From Rhodospirillaceae bacterium (GTDB lineage: Bacteria > Pseudomonadota > Alphaproteobacteria > Rhodospirillales > UBA2165), in assembly GCA_018674495.1 (NCBI GenBank), contig JABHAA010000067.1:1-56123 (forward strand): 56,123 nt of DNA, in the 5' to 3' direction. The notes below the pieces were generated by a model that searched no databases, had not been told where the DNA came from, and was given only the letters and a program-made list of their open reading frames with translations. Positions 1 to 9,244 of this stretch are shown piece by piece (position 1 is the first letter of the stretch; every line of letters begins with the position of its first letter). The translations under genes were made by a program, and so were the position numbers.

Positions 1-137
1 ATATCGACGCATTCCGCCACATCCGCGATGCCGGCATTACCGGGCGCGCAATAGAGCGCATCGCAATCGGGCGATTTGACCAGTGCCCAGCAGAACGCGT
101 GCTCCCTGCCGCCGCCGCCGACAACCAGAATTTTCAT
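1..137 (-). CDS. purD: Phosphoribosylamine--glycine ligase, N-terminal part (cut by window edge)
   Basis: PurD joins glycine to phosphoribosylamine using ATP in the second step of de novo purine synthesis. Only the first 45 codons lie in the window. They begin with the nucleotide-binding strand and glycine-rich loop ([14 protein letters not shown]) and include the APGNAGIA segment typical of the PurD N-domain. The ATG is at 135-137. It is divergent from xseA, with about 100 bases between the two starts that presumably hold both promoters. Identity is firm despite the truncation because this N-terminal signature is very characteristic. The C-terminal ATP-grasp domain is outside the window. Confidence 0.9.
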   Translation of the reverse strand, partial: MKILVVGGGGREHAFCWALVKSPDCDALYCAPGNAGIADVAECVD

Positions 138-237
138 ATATGGCACCCCCCGAAGAAAAGTCTAAGATCGTCAATTGCCCCAACACTGCAATCACAGGTG
201 TACGGGCGACGATTTGTACCATAAATTATGACCCAGA

Positions 238-1671
238 ATGAGCGAATTACCAGACCCAGAAACCGGCGGCGACAATGCAGCCATTTATTCGGTCTCCGAG
301 ATTTCCCAATCTCTGAAGCGAACCGTCGAAGAACGCTTCGCCCACGTTCGTGTGCGCGGCGAAATTTCGGGCCTCTCCCGGCCCGCTTCCGGCCATATGT
401 ATCTATCCTTGAAGGACGAAAAGGCGGTGCTCGACGGCGTCTGCTGGCGGGGCACAGTGGGCCGGCTGGGCTTGGAGCCCGAGGACGGGTTGGAGGTGAT
501 CGTCACCGGGCGGCTTTCCACCTACCCCGGCCGTTCGCGCTATCAGATTATTATCGAAAGCATGGAGGTGGCCGGCGAGGGCGCGCTCCTGAAATTGCTG
601 GAAGACCGGCGCAAAAAACTGCTCGGGGAAGGTCTGTTCGAACAGGAGCGCAAGCAAGAGCTGCCGTTCCTGCCCGAAGTCATCGGCGTCGTTACCTCGC
701 CCACCGGTGCCGTTATCCGCGATATCCTGCACCGGCTTCGCGACCGCTTCCCGCGCCACGTTCTGGTTTGGCCGGTGATTGTCCAGGGCGAAGGCGCCGC
801 CGGGCAAATCGCCGCCGCCATCGAAGGCTTCAATGCACTAGCGCCCGGCGGCGATGTGCCGCGCCCGGATTTGTTGATCGTCGCAAGGGGCGGCGGCAGC
901 CTGGAAGATTTGTGGGCTTTCAATGAAGAGGTGGTGGTGCGCGCCGCCGCCGCGTCCGATATCCCGCTGATCTCGGCGGTCGGCCACGAGACCGATACGA
1001 CGCTCATCGATCATGCGTCCGATAGACGCGCACCGACGCCGACGGCGGCCGCCGAAATGGCGGTGCCGGTGCGCGCCGAACTGATGGCCCAGTTGAACGA
1101 TGACGGCACCCGCCTGCTGCGAGCTTCGGCGCGCATTATCGACGGCGCCGCCAAGGATGTGGGCAATCTGGCCCGGCGCCTGCCGCGCCCGGCGCAACTG
1201 GTGGAAGAGGCTGAGCAACGGCTGGATGAGCGCGCACAACGACTGGCCCGCGCCAAAGATGTCTTGTTGCAGAATCGGACCGCGGAGTTAAGTCGCCTCG
1301 GCGCCGGCCTGATCAGCCCGGCCCGCCAGATCGCTGCCAAGCAAGATCAATTCGGCGCTCAAGTTCAGGCCTTCGGCCGCGCCTTTACCCGTATTCTCGA
1401 AATCAAGGACGCGGACTTGCAGCGCCTGGCACGTGTGTTGGACAGCGTCTCCTACCAGCGGGTGCTGGACCGGGGGTTTGCGCTGGTGACCGGCAAAGAT
1501 GATGCGCCGGTTCTGTCGGCGTCCGGCGCGGCGCCCGGCGATGAATGGCAGGTGCATTTCCGCGACGGCGCTGTCGCCGCCACGGTAAGCGGCGACGGCC
1601 CGCCCAAGCCGAAGAAAAAGGAAAAACGCGCCAAAGACACGTCCAACGATCCCCAGGGGACCCTGCTTTGA
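238..1671 (+). CDS. xseA: Exodeoxyribonuclease VII large subunit
   Basis: XseA is the catalytic subunit of exonuclease VII, which with XseB degrades single-stranded DNA from both ends and works in repair. The 477-residue product has the N-terminal OB fold (about 15-115, with GHMYLSLKD at 52-60). The catalytic domain shows [14 protein letters not shown] (150-163), [16 protein letters not shown] (215-230) and [20 protein letters not shown] (246-265), all hallmark blocks of the family. The C-terminus is a charged Lys-rich tail. Its stop overlaps the start of the following peptidase gene in a TGATG junction, so the two are probably co-transcribed. xseB is not seen in the window. Confidence 0.96.
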   Translation: MSELPDPETGGDNAAIYSVSEISQSLKRTVEERFAHVRVRGEISGLSRPASGHMYLSLKDEKAVLDGVCWRGTVGRLGLEPEDGLEVIVTGRLSTYPGRSRYQIIIESMEVAGEGALLKLLEDRRKKLLGEGLFEQERKQELPFLPEVIGVVTSPTGAVIRDILHRLRDRFPRHVLVWPVIVQGEGAAGQIAAAIEGFNALAPGGDVPRPDLLIVARGGGSLEDLWAFNEEVVVRAAAASDIPLISAVGHETDTTLIDHASDRRAPTPTAAAEMAVPVRAELMAQLNDDGTRLLRASARIIDGAAKDVGNLARRLPRPAQLVEEAEQRLDERAQRLARAKDVLLQNRTAELSRLGAGLISPARQIAAKQDQFGAQVQAFGRAFTRILEIKDADLQRLARVLDSVSYQRVLDRGFALVTGKDDAPVLSASGAAPGDEWQVHFRDGAVAATVSGDGPPKPKKKEKRAKDTSNDPQGTLL

Positions 1672-2483
1672 TGTTGGTCCGATTAGGGGCGCTCGCGATA
1701 TTGCTAATCGGGGCCCCGGCGGCATGGGCGGGCGAAATTTCCCTCAAAGGCGAATATTCCCAAGGTGGGCTGGTGATCGGCAGCGCACCGCCTGGAGCAG
1801 CTGTAACCCTGGACGGTAAGTCTCAGCCGGCCACCTCGGACGGCACCTTTCTGCTCGGCTTTAGCCGGGATTCCGCAAGACGGAGGGTGCTGGAAGTGCG
1901 GCTGAACGGCGCCAGCATATTTAAGCGCGATCTTGAGATTAAAAAGCGCGCTTACGACGTCCAACGCATCGATGGCTTGCCGCGCCGCAAAGTGACGCCA
2001 TCGCCGGCGGATTTAAAACGCATCAAGGCGGAAGCGGCGGCGCTCGGGGCAGCCCGCGCGCGTTTAAGCAATGCCTCGTTTTTCCGCTCCGGCTTCGCCT
2101 GGCCGGCCTTGGGGCGAATTTCGGGCATCTATGGCTCGCGCCGCATCTTGAACGGCAAGCCGCGCAGGCCCCATTTCGGCGTCGATGTGGCGGCGCCGGA
2201 AGGCACCCCGGTGCGCGCCGCCGCCGCCGGGCGCATTGCCTTTGCCCATGCTGGTATGTTCTTCAACGGCAAGACGGTGATCATCGATCACGGGCTCGGG
2301 CTAACCTCGGCCTATCTTCATATGAGCGCCATCACCGTGGAATCCGGCGCAACTGTGGATAAGGGCGCGATCATCGGTCGCATCGGCAAGACCGGGCGCG
2401 CCACCGGGGCGCACCTGCATTGGGGTATGCGCCTTCGTGCCACGCCCGTGGACCCGCAGTTGCTGGTTCCGCCAATGCTATAA
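1671..2483 (+). CDS. M23-family (LytM-like) peptidoglycan endopeptidase
   Basis: This is a 270-residue exported zinc peptidase of the LytM/M23 family, expected to cut peptidoglycan cross-links in the periplasm. The chosen ATG overlaps the xseA stop (TGATG). It gives a good signal peptide, with a hydrophobic core and APAAWA ending near residue 20. Residues 21-110 form a beta-rich, carbohydrate-adhesin-like region and 110-135 a short helical linker. The M23 domain follows, with the metal ligands H168 and D172 (HFGVD) and the HLH motif at 248-250 (GAHLHWG). All catalytic positions are present. A longer in-frame start upstream would lie inside xseA and lacks a signal peptide. Confidence 0.88.
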   Translation: MLVRLGALAILLIGAPAAWAGEISLKGEYSQGGLVIGSAPPGAAVTLDGKSQPATSDGTFLLGFSRDSARRRVLEVRLNGASIFKRDLEIKKRAYDVQRIDGLPRRKVTPSPADLKRIKAEAAALGAARARLSNASFFRSGFAWPALGRISGIYGSRRILNGKPRRPHFGVDVAAPEGTPVRAAAAGRIAFAHAGMFFNGKTVIIDHGLGLTSAYLHMSAITVESGATVDKGAIIGRIGKTGRATGAHLHWGMRLRATPVDPQLLVPPML

Positions 2484-2485
2484 TA

Positions 2486-3370
2486 TTATTCCGCCGGCCA
2501 GCGGTTATGGACCCAGAGCCATTGCTCGGGCCGTTCGCGGACCCAATCGCCGAGGCTGGCGTTGACCATGCCCATCAAGGTCAAAACATCCGCCTGGCGG
2601 TCGCCGCTGTCAGGCTTTTCTAGGGGTGGAAAAAAGCTGACCCGGAAATGGGCGCCGCCCAAGCGCTCGACCCGCGCCGGAACCAGCGGGCACTCATAGC
2701 GCAACGCCAGCTCGGCCACCGCCGGCGCGGTCATGGCATCGATGCCCAGGAACGGAACGGCGATGCCGTCGTTCATTTTTTGGTCGACCAGCATGGCCAT
2801 GTGATCGCCCTGGCGCAGCACCCGCAAGATGTTCCTGGCACCTTCCGAGCCTTTTGGAAAATAATCACCGCCGAGCACGGCGCGGCCCTTTTGCACGATT
2901 TTATCGAAAAACGGATTGTTGGCGCGCCGGTAAACCAAATGCACCACCAAGCCGCGCTTGGTGCCGGCCAGTGGCGCCAATTCCCAATTGGCCAGATGGC
3001 CGCCGAACAGGATGCCGGCGGCGCCGTCATCGCGAAGGGCGTCCACATGCTCGATGCCAACAACCTCAACCCGGCTATTTTTCCGGTAGGGATCGAACTT
3101 GCCTAGATGGGGATGCTCGCCAGCGGTGCGGCCCAGATTATCCCACATATTGGTAAGGATGCGCGCCATCTCGGCGTCTTCCATATGGGGAAATACCCGT
3201 TTCAGGTTGCGCCGCGCGTTACGGCTAACCCTCAGCTTCGGTCCCACCAGACGGCCCAGCGTGCCGCCCAGCCAGGACGCGGCGTCCACCGGTAGAATGG
3301 CAAACAAACCATAGAGCAGCCAGGCCGCCGCCGCCTCGCCGCGCTGCGCTAAGGAACCGCCGAGGGCCAA
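2486..3370 (-). CDS. lpxL: Kdo2-lipid A lauroyl/myristoyl acyltransferase-like protein (LpxL/HtrB family)
   Basis: This is a membrane acyltransferase that adds a secondary acyl chain to Kdo-lipid A at the inner membrane. The 294-residue protein carries the family motif H-x4-E (H125-E130, GGHLANWE), preceded by a hydrophobic N-terminal anchor at about 12-30. The C-terminal block (QWLWVHNRWP) is also typical. The start used is a TTG one base after the end of lpxK. No good ribosome site is visible, so translational coupling to lpxK is likely. It is the last gene of the leftward msbA-DUF374-waaA-lpxK-lpxL run and is convergent with the M23 gene two bases away. Which acyl chain it uses cannot be read from the sequence. 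Confidence 0.87.
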   Translation of the reverse strand: MALGGSLAQRGEAAAAWLLYGLFAILPVDAASWLGGTLGRLVGPKLRVSRNARRNLKRVFPHMEDAEMARILTNMWDNLGRTAGEHPHLGKFDPYRKNSRVEVVGIEHVDALRDDGAAGILFGGHLANWELAPLAGTKRGLVVHLVYRRANNPFFDKIVQKGRAVLGGDYFPKGSEGARNILRVLRQGDHMAMLVDQKMNDGIAVPFLGIDAMTAPAVAELALRYECPLVPARVERLGGAHFRVSFFPPLEKPDSGDRQADVLTLMGMVNASLGDWVRERPEQWLWVHNRWPAE

Positions 3371-3371
3371 A

Positions 3372-4376
3372 TTACGCGCCGCCCGCCGCGGCTTTTATGC
3401 GCCCGTCCAGCCATCCGGTGAACGAGGGCCCATCGTCCCAGGCGATGTCCACATGAATGGTCTCGATGGTGCGGGCCTGATCGGGGCCTAGGCGTACATG
3501 GTCTTTTTCGGTGGTGACGGCAACGGCGTTCAATTCTTTGGCCCTTTCCAGGATATCGGAAATCTCCGGGCCGGTATAAGGGTGATGATCATTGAATACC
3601 AGACTATCGGCGATATCGGCGCCGATGGCGCTTAATGTATCGAAAAATTTTTGCGGCCTTGCGATGCCAGCGAAAGCCAGGACGCGCTTGCCGCTCAGGC
3701 GCTGGGTATCGGCGTCGGCGGTCTGCAGTCGGGCGGCGAACACCGGCAGACCCACCGGGCCCTCGGCGGCAATGGCGACATCGGCATCGCTTAAATCTTC
3801 GCCCAGAATGACGGCGGCGTGGGCGCGCGCCAGACCGAGGGCCGGCAATTCCCGCAAAGGTCCCGCCGGTAGCAGGTGGCCATTGCCGAACCCGGCGCCG
3901 CCATCGACGACGACGATGGAGATGTCCTTGATCAGCGCGGGGTTCTGATAGCCGTCGTCGAGAATGACCAGATCGGCGCCCCCAGCGGTGGCTTCAAGCG
4001 CCAGTGCATGACGGTCGCTGCCCGCCCAGGTCGGCGCGATACGGGCCAGCAGTAACGCCTCGTCGCCCACATCAACCGCGCCATGGATGGCAGGATCGAC
4101 ACGCAACCCGTCTTGGCTGCCGCCATAGCCGCGAGAGATAAAATGAGGGCTGTGCCCCGCCGCTTGGCAGTGCTGGGCGAGGGCCAGCGCCACCGGCGTC
4201 TTACCGGCGCCGCCGGCCACCAGATTGCCGACACAAATCACCGGCACAGGCGCCCGCCGCGCTGTGGCAAGGCGATAATTGAGGCGGCTGGCGGCGCCAT
4301 AAAGTGCGGCGAGCGGGCTCAACAGCCCCGGCCAGGGACTGCCCGGCCCGCCATACCAGAACTCAGGCGGCCGCAT
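3372..4376 (-). CDS. lpxK: Tetraacyldisaccharide 4'-kinase
   Basis: LpxK phosphorylates the 4' position of the lipid A disaccharide precursor to make lipid IVA, at the cytoplasmic face of the inner membrane. The 334-residue product has the family N-terminus (PPEFWYG), an amphipathic membrane-binding helix, and the P-loop GGAGKTP at 55-61 within VGNLVAGGAGKTPVALAL. ISRGYGG and the LDDGYQNP block (the catalytic Asp region) follow. LpxK usually reads GGTGKTP, so Ala for Thr is a small variation. The start overlaps the end of waaA by 14 bases, which implies one transcript with tight coupling. Confidence 0.95.
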   Translation of the reverse strand: MRPPEFWYGGPGSPWPGLLSPLAALYGAASRLNYRLATARRAPVPVICVGNLVAGGAGKTPVALALAQHCQAAGHSPHFISRGYGGSQDGLRVDPAIHGAVDVGDEALLLARIAPTWAGSDRHALALEATAGGADLVILDDGYQNPALIKDISIVVVDGGAGFGNGHLLPAGPLRELPALGLARAHAAVILGEDLSDADVAIAAEGPVGLPVFAARLQTADADTQRLSGKRVLAFAGIARPQKFFDTLSAIGADIADSLVFNDHHPYTGPEISDILERAKELNAVAVTTEKDHVRLGPDQARTIETIHVDIAWDDGPSFTGWLDGRIKAAAGGA

Positions 4377-5655
4377 CGGCCTCGCCCGCCGGTGCCTGTA
4401 AATAGGAGAGCACCCGCTCCGCCACCCGTTCGGTCACGTCGGCGCTGGATGTTGCATAACGGCGCCCTTTTTCGGCCATCACGGCGGCGCGCGCCGGATC
4501 ATCCAGCAGCGCCGCCACGGCTGCGGCCAGCGCGGCACCGTCGGCAACTTCCATGGCGCAGCCAGCGGCGGTCATATCTTTGCTGATCTCGGAGAAGTTC
4601 ATCATGTGCGGGCCGTGCAGGACGGCGCAATCGAGGTGCAAAGCTTCCAGCGGATTTTGCCCGCCGAGCGGCACCAGGGATTTGCCCATGAATGTCACCG
4701 GGGCGAGACGGAAAAACAATCCCAGCTCGCCCATGGTATCGGCCAGATAGATTTGCGTATCCGCCGCAACCGGCTGGCCGGCGGAGCGCATCGCCACGTC
4801 GAGGCCCATGGCGCGCAGCATGGCGGCAACCTCAACCCCACGCTGGGCATGACGGGGGACAATGACGCTCAGCAATCCCGGATGGGTGTGTTCCAGCGCC
4901 AGATGGGTCTCGCCGGCGATGCGTTCCTCGCCCGCATGGGTCGACGCGGCGAGCCAGGTGGGGCGGCCAGCAAATTCGGCTTCGAGGCGGCCCAGATCTT
5001 CGTTGTCGGCGGGCAGCGGCGGCACTGCGAATTTCAGATTGCCCAGGCAATCCACATTGGCCGCGCCCAATTGGCGGAGGCGTTTGGCGTCCTCCAACGA
5101 TTGCCCGAGGCAGAGATCAAAGCGGCCGAGCAGGGTGGCGATAATGCCCCGCGCCCGTTGCCAGCCGGAAAAACTTTTTGGCGAGATGCGTCCATTGACC
5201 AGGATCATCAGCGTGCCCCGACCGGTGGTCTCCAATATCAGATTGGGCCAAAATTCGCTTTCCGCCCAGAGCACCAGATCGGGCCGCCAGTGATCCAGGA
5301 AACGGCGCACATAGACGGGCCGGTCGAGGGGCGCGTATTGGTGGATGGCGCGGGGCGGCAAACGCTCGGCCATAAGTTGGGCCGAAGAAACCGTGCCGGT
5401 GGTCAGCAACAAAGCAAGCCCCGCATCCGCCGCCAGGAGATATTCGATCAAAGGCAGCATGGAGAGGGATTCGCCGACGCTGGCCGCGTGCACCCAGATC
5501 AGCCGCCCGGCACCCGGCCGCGGCAAGCTGGCCTCTCCCTGGCGTTCGGCAAAGCGCATCGCATCTTCCTTGCCCGCCGCCAACCGGCGCCGCATGAAGG
5601 CCGCGATCAGCGGTGCGCCCAAGGGCCCCGACACCAGCCGGTAGAGGGACAGCAT
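4363..5655 (-). CDS. waaA: 3-deoxy-D-manno-octulosonic acid (Kdo) transferase
   Basis: WaaA (KdtA) transfers Kdo from CMP-Kdo to lipid IVA at the inner membrane. The ATG chosen at 5653-5655 overlaps the TGA of the upstream acyltransferase (TGATG), giving 430 residues, normal for the family. A hydrophobic N-terminal anchor precedes the GT-B fold. HAASVGE near residues 56-62 holds the conserved catalytic Glu. ESEFWPN, the LVNGR motif and MGKSLVPLGGQNPLE are strong WaaA signatures. It sits between a DUF374 acyltransferase and lpxK, a common alphaproteobacterial arrangement. The number of Kdo units added cannot be judged. Confidence 0.95.
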   Translation of the reverse strand: MLSLYRLVSGPLGAPLIAAFMRRRLAAGKEDAMRFAERQGEASLPRPGAGRLIWVHAASVGESLSMLPLIEYLLAADAGLALLLTTGTVSSAQLMAERLPPRAIHQYAPLDRPVYVRRFLDHWRPDLVLWAESEFWPNLILETTGRGTLMILVNGRISPKSFSGWQRARGIIATLLGRFDLCLGQSLEDAKRLRQLGAANVDCLGNLKFAVPPLPADNEDLGRLEAEFAGRPTWLAASTHAGEERIAGETHLALEHTHPGLLSVIVPRHAQRGVEVAAMLRAMGLDVAMRSAGQPVAADTQIYLADTMGELGLFFRLAPVTFMGKSLVPLGGQNPLEALHLDCAVLHGPHMMNFSEISKDMTAAGCAMEVADGAALAAAVAALLDDPARAAVMAEKGRRYATSSADVTERVAERVLSYLQAPAGEADAAA

Positions 5656-6380
5656 CACCGGCCCGGCTCCATATCTGATGGCGCCGGATCGATGGCTTCG
5701 TGCCCGCAATAGCGGTCGGCCTCCCCTGCCAGGCTGTTCATGCGCTCTTCCAAATCACCCCGCAAAGCATCCAGTTGGGCGGCGTCCGCATCGCCGGGAA
5801 CTTCGATTGGCTCGCCCCACATGAATACACCGCTGGAAAAGGGCCACGCCAGAACAAACCGGTCCCAGCTACCAACGACGCGCCGCCGCCGGCAGGAAAA
5901 GGCCAACGGCACCAGCGGCGCTCCCGATAGCCGCGCCAGGGCAACGGCGCCGGTGGTGGCGCGCATGCGCGGGCCCCGGGGGCCGTCCGGGGTGATGCCG
6001 ACGCTGTCGCCGCCCTTTAGGATACGCACCAGACCGCGCAAGGCGCCGGCGCCGCCCCGGCTGGAGGAGCCGGGCACCGTATGGATGCCGAGGCGCGCCA
6101 CCGTATCGGCGATCAAGCGGCCATCGGGATGGCCCGAAATCAGCATGTTGAAACTTTGCGGCCGGGTCCAGGCGAACGGCATCATCATCAGCCGACCGTG
6201 CCAGAAGCAGACGATAAAGGGCCTGTCGGAATTCCAAGTTTTCTCCAATCCGGGCGCCCGGATCACTCGCCAGCGGCTGGTCGCCCAGACTATGCGGATC
6301 AGAGCTGCGGCGGCCAGACAGGCGGCGCCGCGCGCCAGACTGTTTCTGGAAAAATTCTTGATGATTGCGGGGGTCGCCAT
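5655..6380 (-). CDS. DUF374-family lysophospholipid acyltransferase-like protein
   Basis: This is a 241-residue predicted membrane acyltransferase of the DUF374 family. It shows one hydrophobic N-terminal segment (about 14-35), the motif FWHGRLMMMPF with H61, SGHPDGRLIA, and GITPDGPRGPR, which aligns with the acceptor-binding region of the PlsC-like fold. It lies nine bases after msbA and overlaps waaA by one base. This position, typical in alphaproteobacteria, suggests a role in lipid A or phospholipid acylation at the inner membrane, but the substrate is not established from sequence. Confidence 0.85.
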   Translation of the reverse strand: MATPAIIKNFSRNSLARGAACLAAAALIRIVWATSRWRVIRAPGLEKTWNSDRPFIVCFWHGRLMMMPFAWTRPQSFNMLISGHPDGRLIADTVARLGIHTVPGSSSRGGAGALRGLVRILKGGDSVGITPDGPRGPRMRATTGAVALARLSGAPLVPLAFSCRRRRVVGSWDRFVLAWPFSSGVFMWGEPIEVPGDADAAQLDALRGDLEERMNSLAGEADRYCGHEAIDPAPSDMEPGR

Positions 6381-6389
6381 CCGGCTCGA

Positions 6390-8201
6390 TTATTCTCCGG
6401 CCACGGCGGCGGCACCGACGGCGGTGGCGGCGCCCGGACCGGCTTCGTCGGCGAATTGCAGGGCATAGAGCCGGGCATAGGTGCCGCCTTGGGCCAACAG
6501 CTCGTCATGGGTGCCCGATTGTTCCAGCCGGCCATTATTGATGACATGGATCAAATCCGCATCGATCACCGTCGACAAGCGGTGCGCGATCACCAGCGTC
6601 GTCCGGTCCCTTGTCAGGCGCGTGAGCGCCGCCTGTATTTGGCGTTCAGATTCCGTATCCAATGCAGATGTGGCTTCGTCGAGAAGAAGGATCGGCGCGT
6701 CTTTCAGCATGGCCCTGGCGATGGCCAGCCTTTGCCGCTGGCCGCCCGACAATTTGACGCCGCGCTCGCCCACCAAGGTGTCGTAGCCGCCCGGTAATTC
6801 CATAATAAAATCATGGGCGGCGGCAGCATTGGCGGCGTCGATGATGGCATCTTCGCCGGCACCCATGCGGCCATATTCGATGTTGGCGCGGATGGTGTCA
6901 TCGAACAACACTATCTCTTGGCTGACCAGGGCCATAGCGCTGCGCAAGCTTACCATGCTGCAGGTCCGAATATCCGTACCGTCGATGGTGACGCGGCCTT
7001 CATTTACATCATAAAAGCGCGGGATCAGGTTGAGGATGGTCGATTTGCCGGCACCCGACGGGCCGACCAGCGCCGTCATCTTGCCCGCCGGCGCGGCAAA
7101 ACTTATGCCGTCCAGAGCCGATTGGCCGGCACCATAGGCGAAGCGCACGTCAGCAAAGCTGACCGCGCCCTTTTCGATAGCCAGCTCGGTCGCAGCCGGC
7201 GCATCGGTGATCGCCGGTTGCCGGTCGAGCAATTGGAACAAACGCTGGGCGCCGGCCAGGCCTTCCTGCAGCGCCGCATTTAAATTGGCCAATCGCTTCA
7301 TCGGCTCGTAGGCGAGCAAAAGCGCGGTGATGAAGGAAAAGAACGAGCCCGGGTCCATTGATTGATCAATGACGCGAACGCCGCCATAGAGTATGACCAA
7401 AGCAACCGCGAATCCGCCGAGAGTCTCCATAATCGGGCTCGCCAGCGAGCGGATTCGCGCCACCTTGAATACCAAGGCAAAGATCCGCTCGGCGATGGCG
7501 CGGACGCGGCCGACCTCATAATTCTCCATACCATAGGCCTTGACCACGCGGGCGCCTTGGAATGTCTGTTCCAGTAGGGTCGTGAACTGGCCCATTTCCT
7601 CTTGCGTGCTGACGGTCACTTTACGGATACGCTTGCCCAGGCGGACGATCGGCAATATGGCGATTGGAAAAATGAAAAACGAAATCAGCCCGAGCAGCCA
7701 ATCTTGGTAAAACATCACTCCAACCAGGGCGATCAGAGTCAGGAAATCCTTGCCGAGACCGGTAAGGACGCTGGAAACCGCGGCGCGCATCATGTTGATA
7801 TCGATGGTAAAGCGCGAGATCAGATTGCCCGTCGGGCTGTCGTGAAAAAAGCCGAGCTCCATGCGGGTCAGATGCGCATACAAGCGATGCTGGGTATCGG
7901 TAATAATGCGCTGGCCGACGAAACTCATCAGCACTGACTGGCCGTAATTGGCGAGGCCCTTGATCAGGAAGGTCAGCACAACGCCGCCGGCGATGGGCCA
8001 CAAAAGCGCCTTGTTCTTTTCCACGAACACCTTGTTGATGACCGGTTCCATCAGCCAGGCGCTGGCGGCAGTGGCGGCGGCGACCAGCGCCATGCACAGA
8101 ACGGCGGCCACGATCCAGCCCACATAGGGGCGGATACTTTCCCGCGCCAGACGGCCCATAAGGGCGGCGGTGGAGTTGTTTTGGCTTATCGTAGGGGCCA
8201 C
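6390..8201 (-). CDS. msbA: Lipid A export ABC transporter, fused permease and ATPase (MsbA type)
   Basis: This is a half-transporter with an N-terminal six-helix membrane domain and a C-terminal nucleotide-binding domain, expected to flip lipid A-core across the inner membrane. The ATPase shows Walker A (GPSGAGKST), a Q-loop (VSQEIVLFDD), signature LSGGQRQRLAIARA, Walker B ILLLDEATSALD and the switch His in VIAHRLS. The start is uncertain. GTG at 8201 (about 603 residues) keeps the short lead before MGRLARESIRPY seen in relatives. TTG at 8213 and ATG at 8159 are alternatives, and no upstream ribosome site is decisive. Its place ahead of DUF374-waaA-lpxK-lpxL favours MsbA over other ABC exporters. 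Confidence 0.9.
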   Translation of the reverse strand: MAPTISQNNSTAALMGRLARESIRPYVGWIVAAVLCMALVAAATAASAWLMEPVINKVFVEKNKALLWPIAGGVVLTFLIKGLANYGQSVLMSFVGQRIITDTQHRLYAHLTRMELGFFHDSPTGNLISRFTIDINMMRAAVSSVLTGLGKDFLTLIALVGVMFYQDWLLGLISFFIFPIAILPIVRLGKRIRKVTVSTQEEMGQFTTLLEQTFQGARVVKAYGMENYEVGRVRAIAERIFALVFKVARIRSLASPIMETLGGFAVALVILYGGVRVIDQSMDPGSFFSFITALLLAYEPMKRLANLNAALQEGLAGAQRLFQLLDRQPAITDAPAATELAIEKGAVSFADVRFAYGAGQSALDGISFAAPAGKMTALVGPSGAGKSTILNLIPRFYDVNEGRVTIDGTDIRTCSMVSLRSAMALVSQEIVLFDDTIRANIEYGRMGAGEDAIIDAANAAAAHDFIMELPGGYDTLVGERGVKLSGGQRQRLAIARAMLKDAPILLLDEATSALDTESERQIQAALTRLTRDRTTLVIAHRLSTVIDADLIHVINNGRLEQSGTHDELLAQGGTYARLYALQFADEAGPGAATAVGAAAVAGE

Positions 8202-8280
8202 GGGCCGCTTCAAACCTTTGATATTGCTCGTTAAGCCGGGGACAGTAGCACAGCTCCCGTGCAGGGGCCAATCATCACCG

Positions 8281-9231
8281 CTAAAATTCGTTGCCGGCCT
8301 CAAGCCAGTCCACATAGTCGGCGACGCCAGCTTCGGCATCGTAAGCGGCCTTGAAGCCGGTTTCGGCCACCAGCCGAGTTATATCCATCGCTGCGCGTTC
8401 GCGGCCCCTCGGCCCCCGGCCCGGTTTCAGTGCCGCCTCGGCGTCCGGCAGCCGAGCCTTCAGCGCGCCTACGAAATCACCGCTGACAGCCGCCAGACCG
8501 GCGGAGACATTGTAAATTCGGTGGTTTAGTGAAGGCGCCGATTGCAGCAATTGAATGGCGGCGGCGCAATCCTTCACATAGCAGGCATCGGTGGGATCAT
8601 CTTCATGAGGGTCTGGGCGGCGTTTTGAAGGTAGCGGGCCGGGCACGCCGTTCATGGCAGCGTGCACCAGCCGCGAAGGAAGATTGGACAGGCTGTGATA
8701 GAGCGGCCCGTAAATGCCGCCAATGCGCAGAAAGATAATTTCCATGCCCACCCTGTCGGCGTAATGGCTGGCCAGAATCTCAAAGCTTTTCTTATAGGCT
8801 TCGGTCGGATTGCCGGACGCCGTCGGCAAGTTCATGTCTTCGGTAAACGGCCCTTCGGCGAGGCCCGCATAAACCGCCACCGACGAGGCGATGGCGACGC
8901 GCTTAACGCCGCCGATGCGCGCGGCTTCCAAAATATTCCTCAAGCCCATCATGTTGACATCGAACTCTTCCGCCGCCGTGAGGGTGGCCAGCGCCGGCAC
9001 CACCAGATGAATGATGCCGGTAACTTCGTGCTTTTCCACCAAGCCGATGGCCGCCCGCTCATCGCCAAGATCGAGCGGTTCGGCGAACAGGCGCTGGTCC
9101 CATTCGCCCTCCAGGAATGACGGCTGGCGGGTGGTGCGATAGCGGCTCACCACGACGCTTTCGCCGGCGTCCAAAAAGGCGCGCGCCGTGTGCAGGCCGA
9201 TAAAGCCCATGCCGCCGGTGATCAATTGCAT
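8281..9231 (-). CDS. NAD-dependent epimerase/dehydratase (extended SDR) family protein
   Basis: This is a 316-residue Rossmann-fold protein of the extended SDR type. The N-terminal TGGMGFIGLHTA loop binds NAD(P). The conserved Ser is in IASSVAVY. The catalytic Tyr lies in TEAYKKSFE, but the usual YxxxK spacing is not kept: position +4 is Phe, with lysines at +1 and +2, so this member may be catalytically altered. The ATG at 9231 follows an AAGGG ribosome site and starts exactly at the first beta strand; a longer frame upstream is not supported. It lies 13 bases after the CDF gene, probably in the same transcript. The substrate is unknown. Confidence 0.8.
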   Translation of the reverse strand: MQLITGGMGFIGLHTARAFLDAGESVVVSRYRTTRQPSFLEGEWDQRLFAEPLDLGDERAAIGLVEKHEVTGIIHLVVPALATLTAAEEFDVNMMGLRNILEAARIGGVKRVAIASSVAVYAGLAEGPFTEDMNLPTASGNPTEAYKKSFEILASHYADRVGMEIIFLRIGGIYGPLYHSLSNLPSRLVHAAMNGVPGPLPSKRRPDPHEDDPTDACYVKDCAAAIQLLQSAPSLNHRIYNVSAGLAAVSGDFVGALKARLPDAEAALKPGRGPRGRERAAMDITRLVAETGFKAAYDAEAGVADYVDWLEAGNEF

Positions 9232-9244
9232 GCAGAGCTTGCCC

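Noticed and set aside
4606..5712. 368-codon open frame opposite waaA
   Set aside because: waaA is strongly supported, and the reverse frame is Gln/Arg/Gly-rich with no conserved block.
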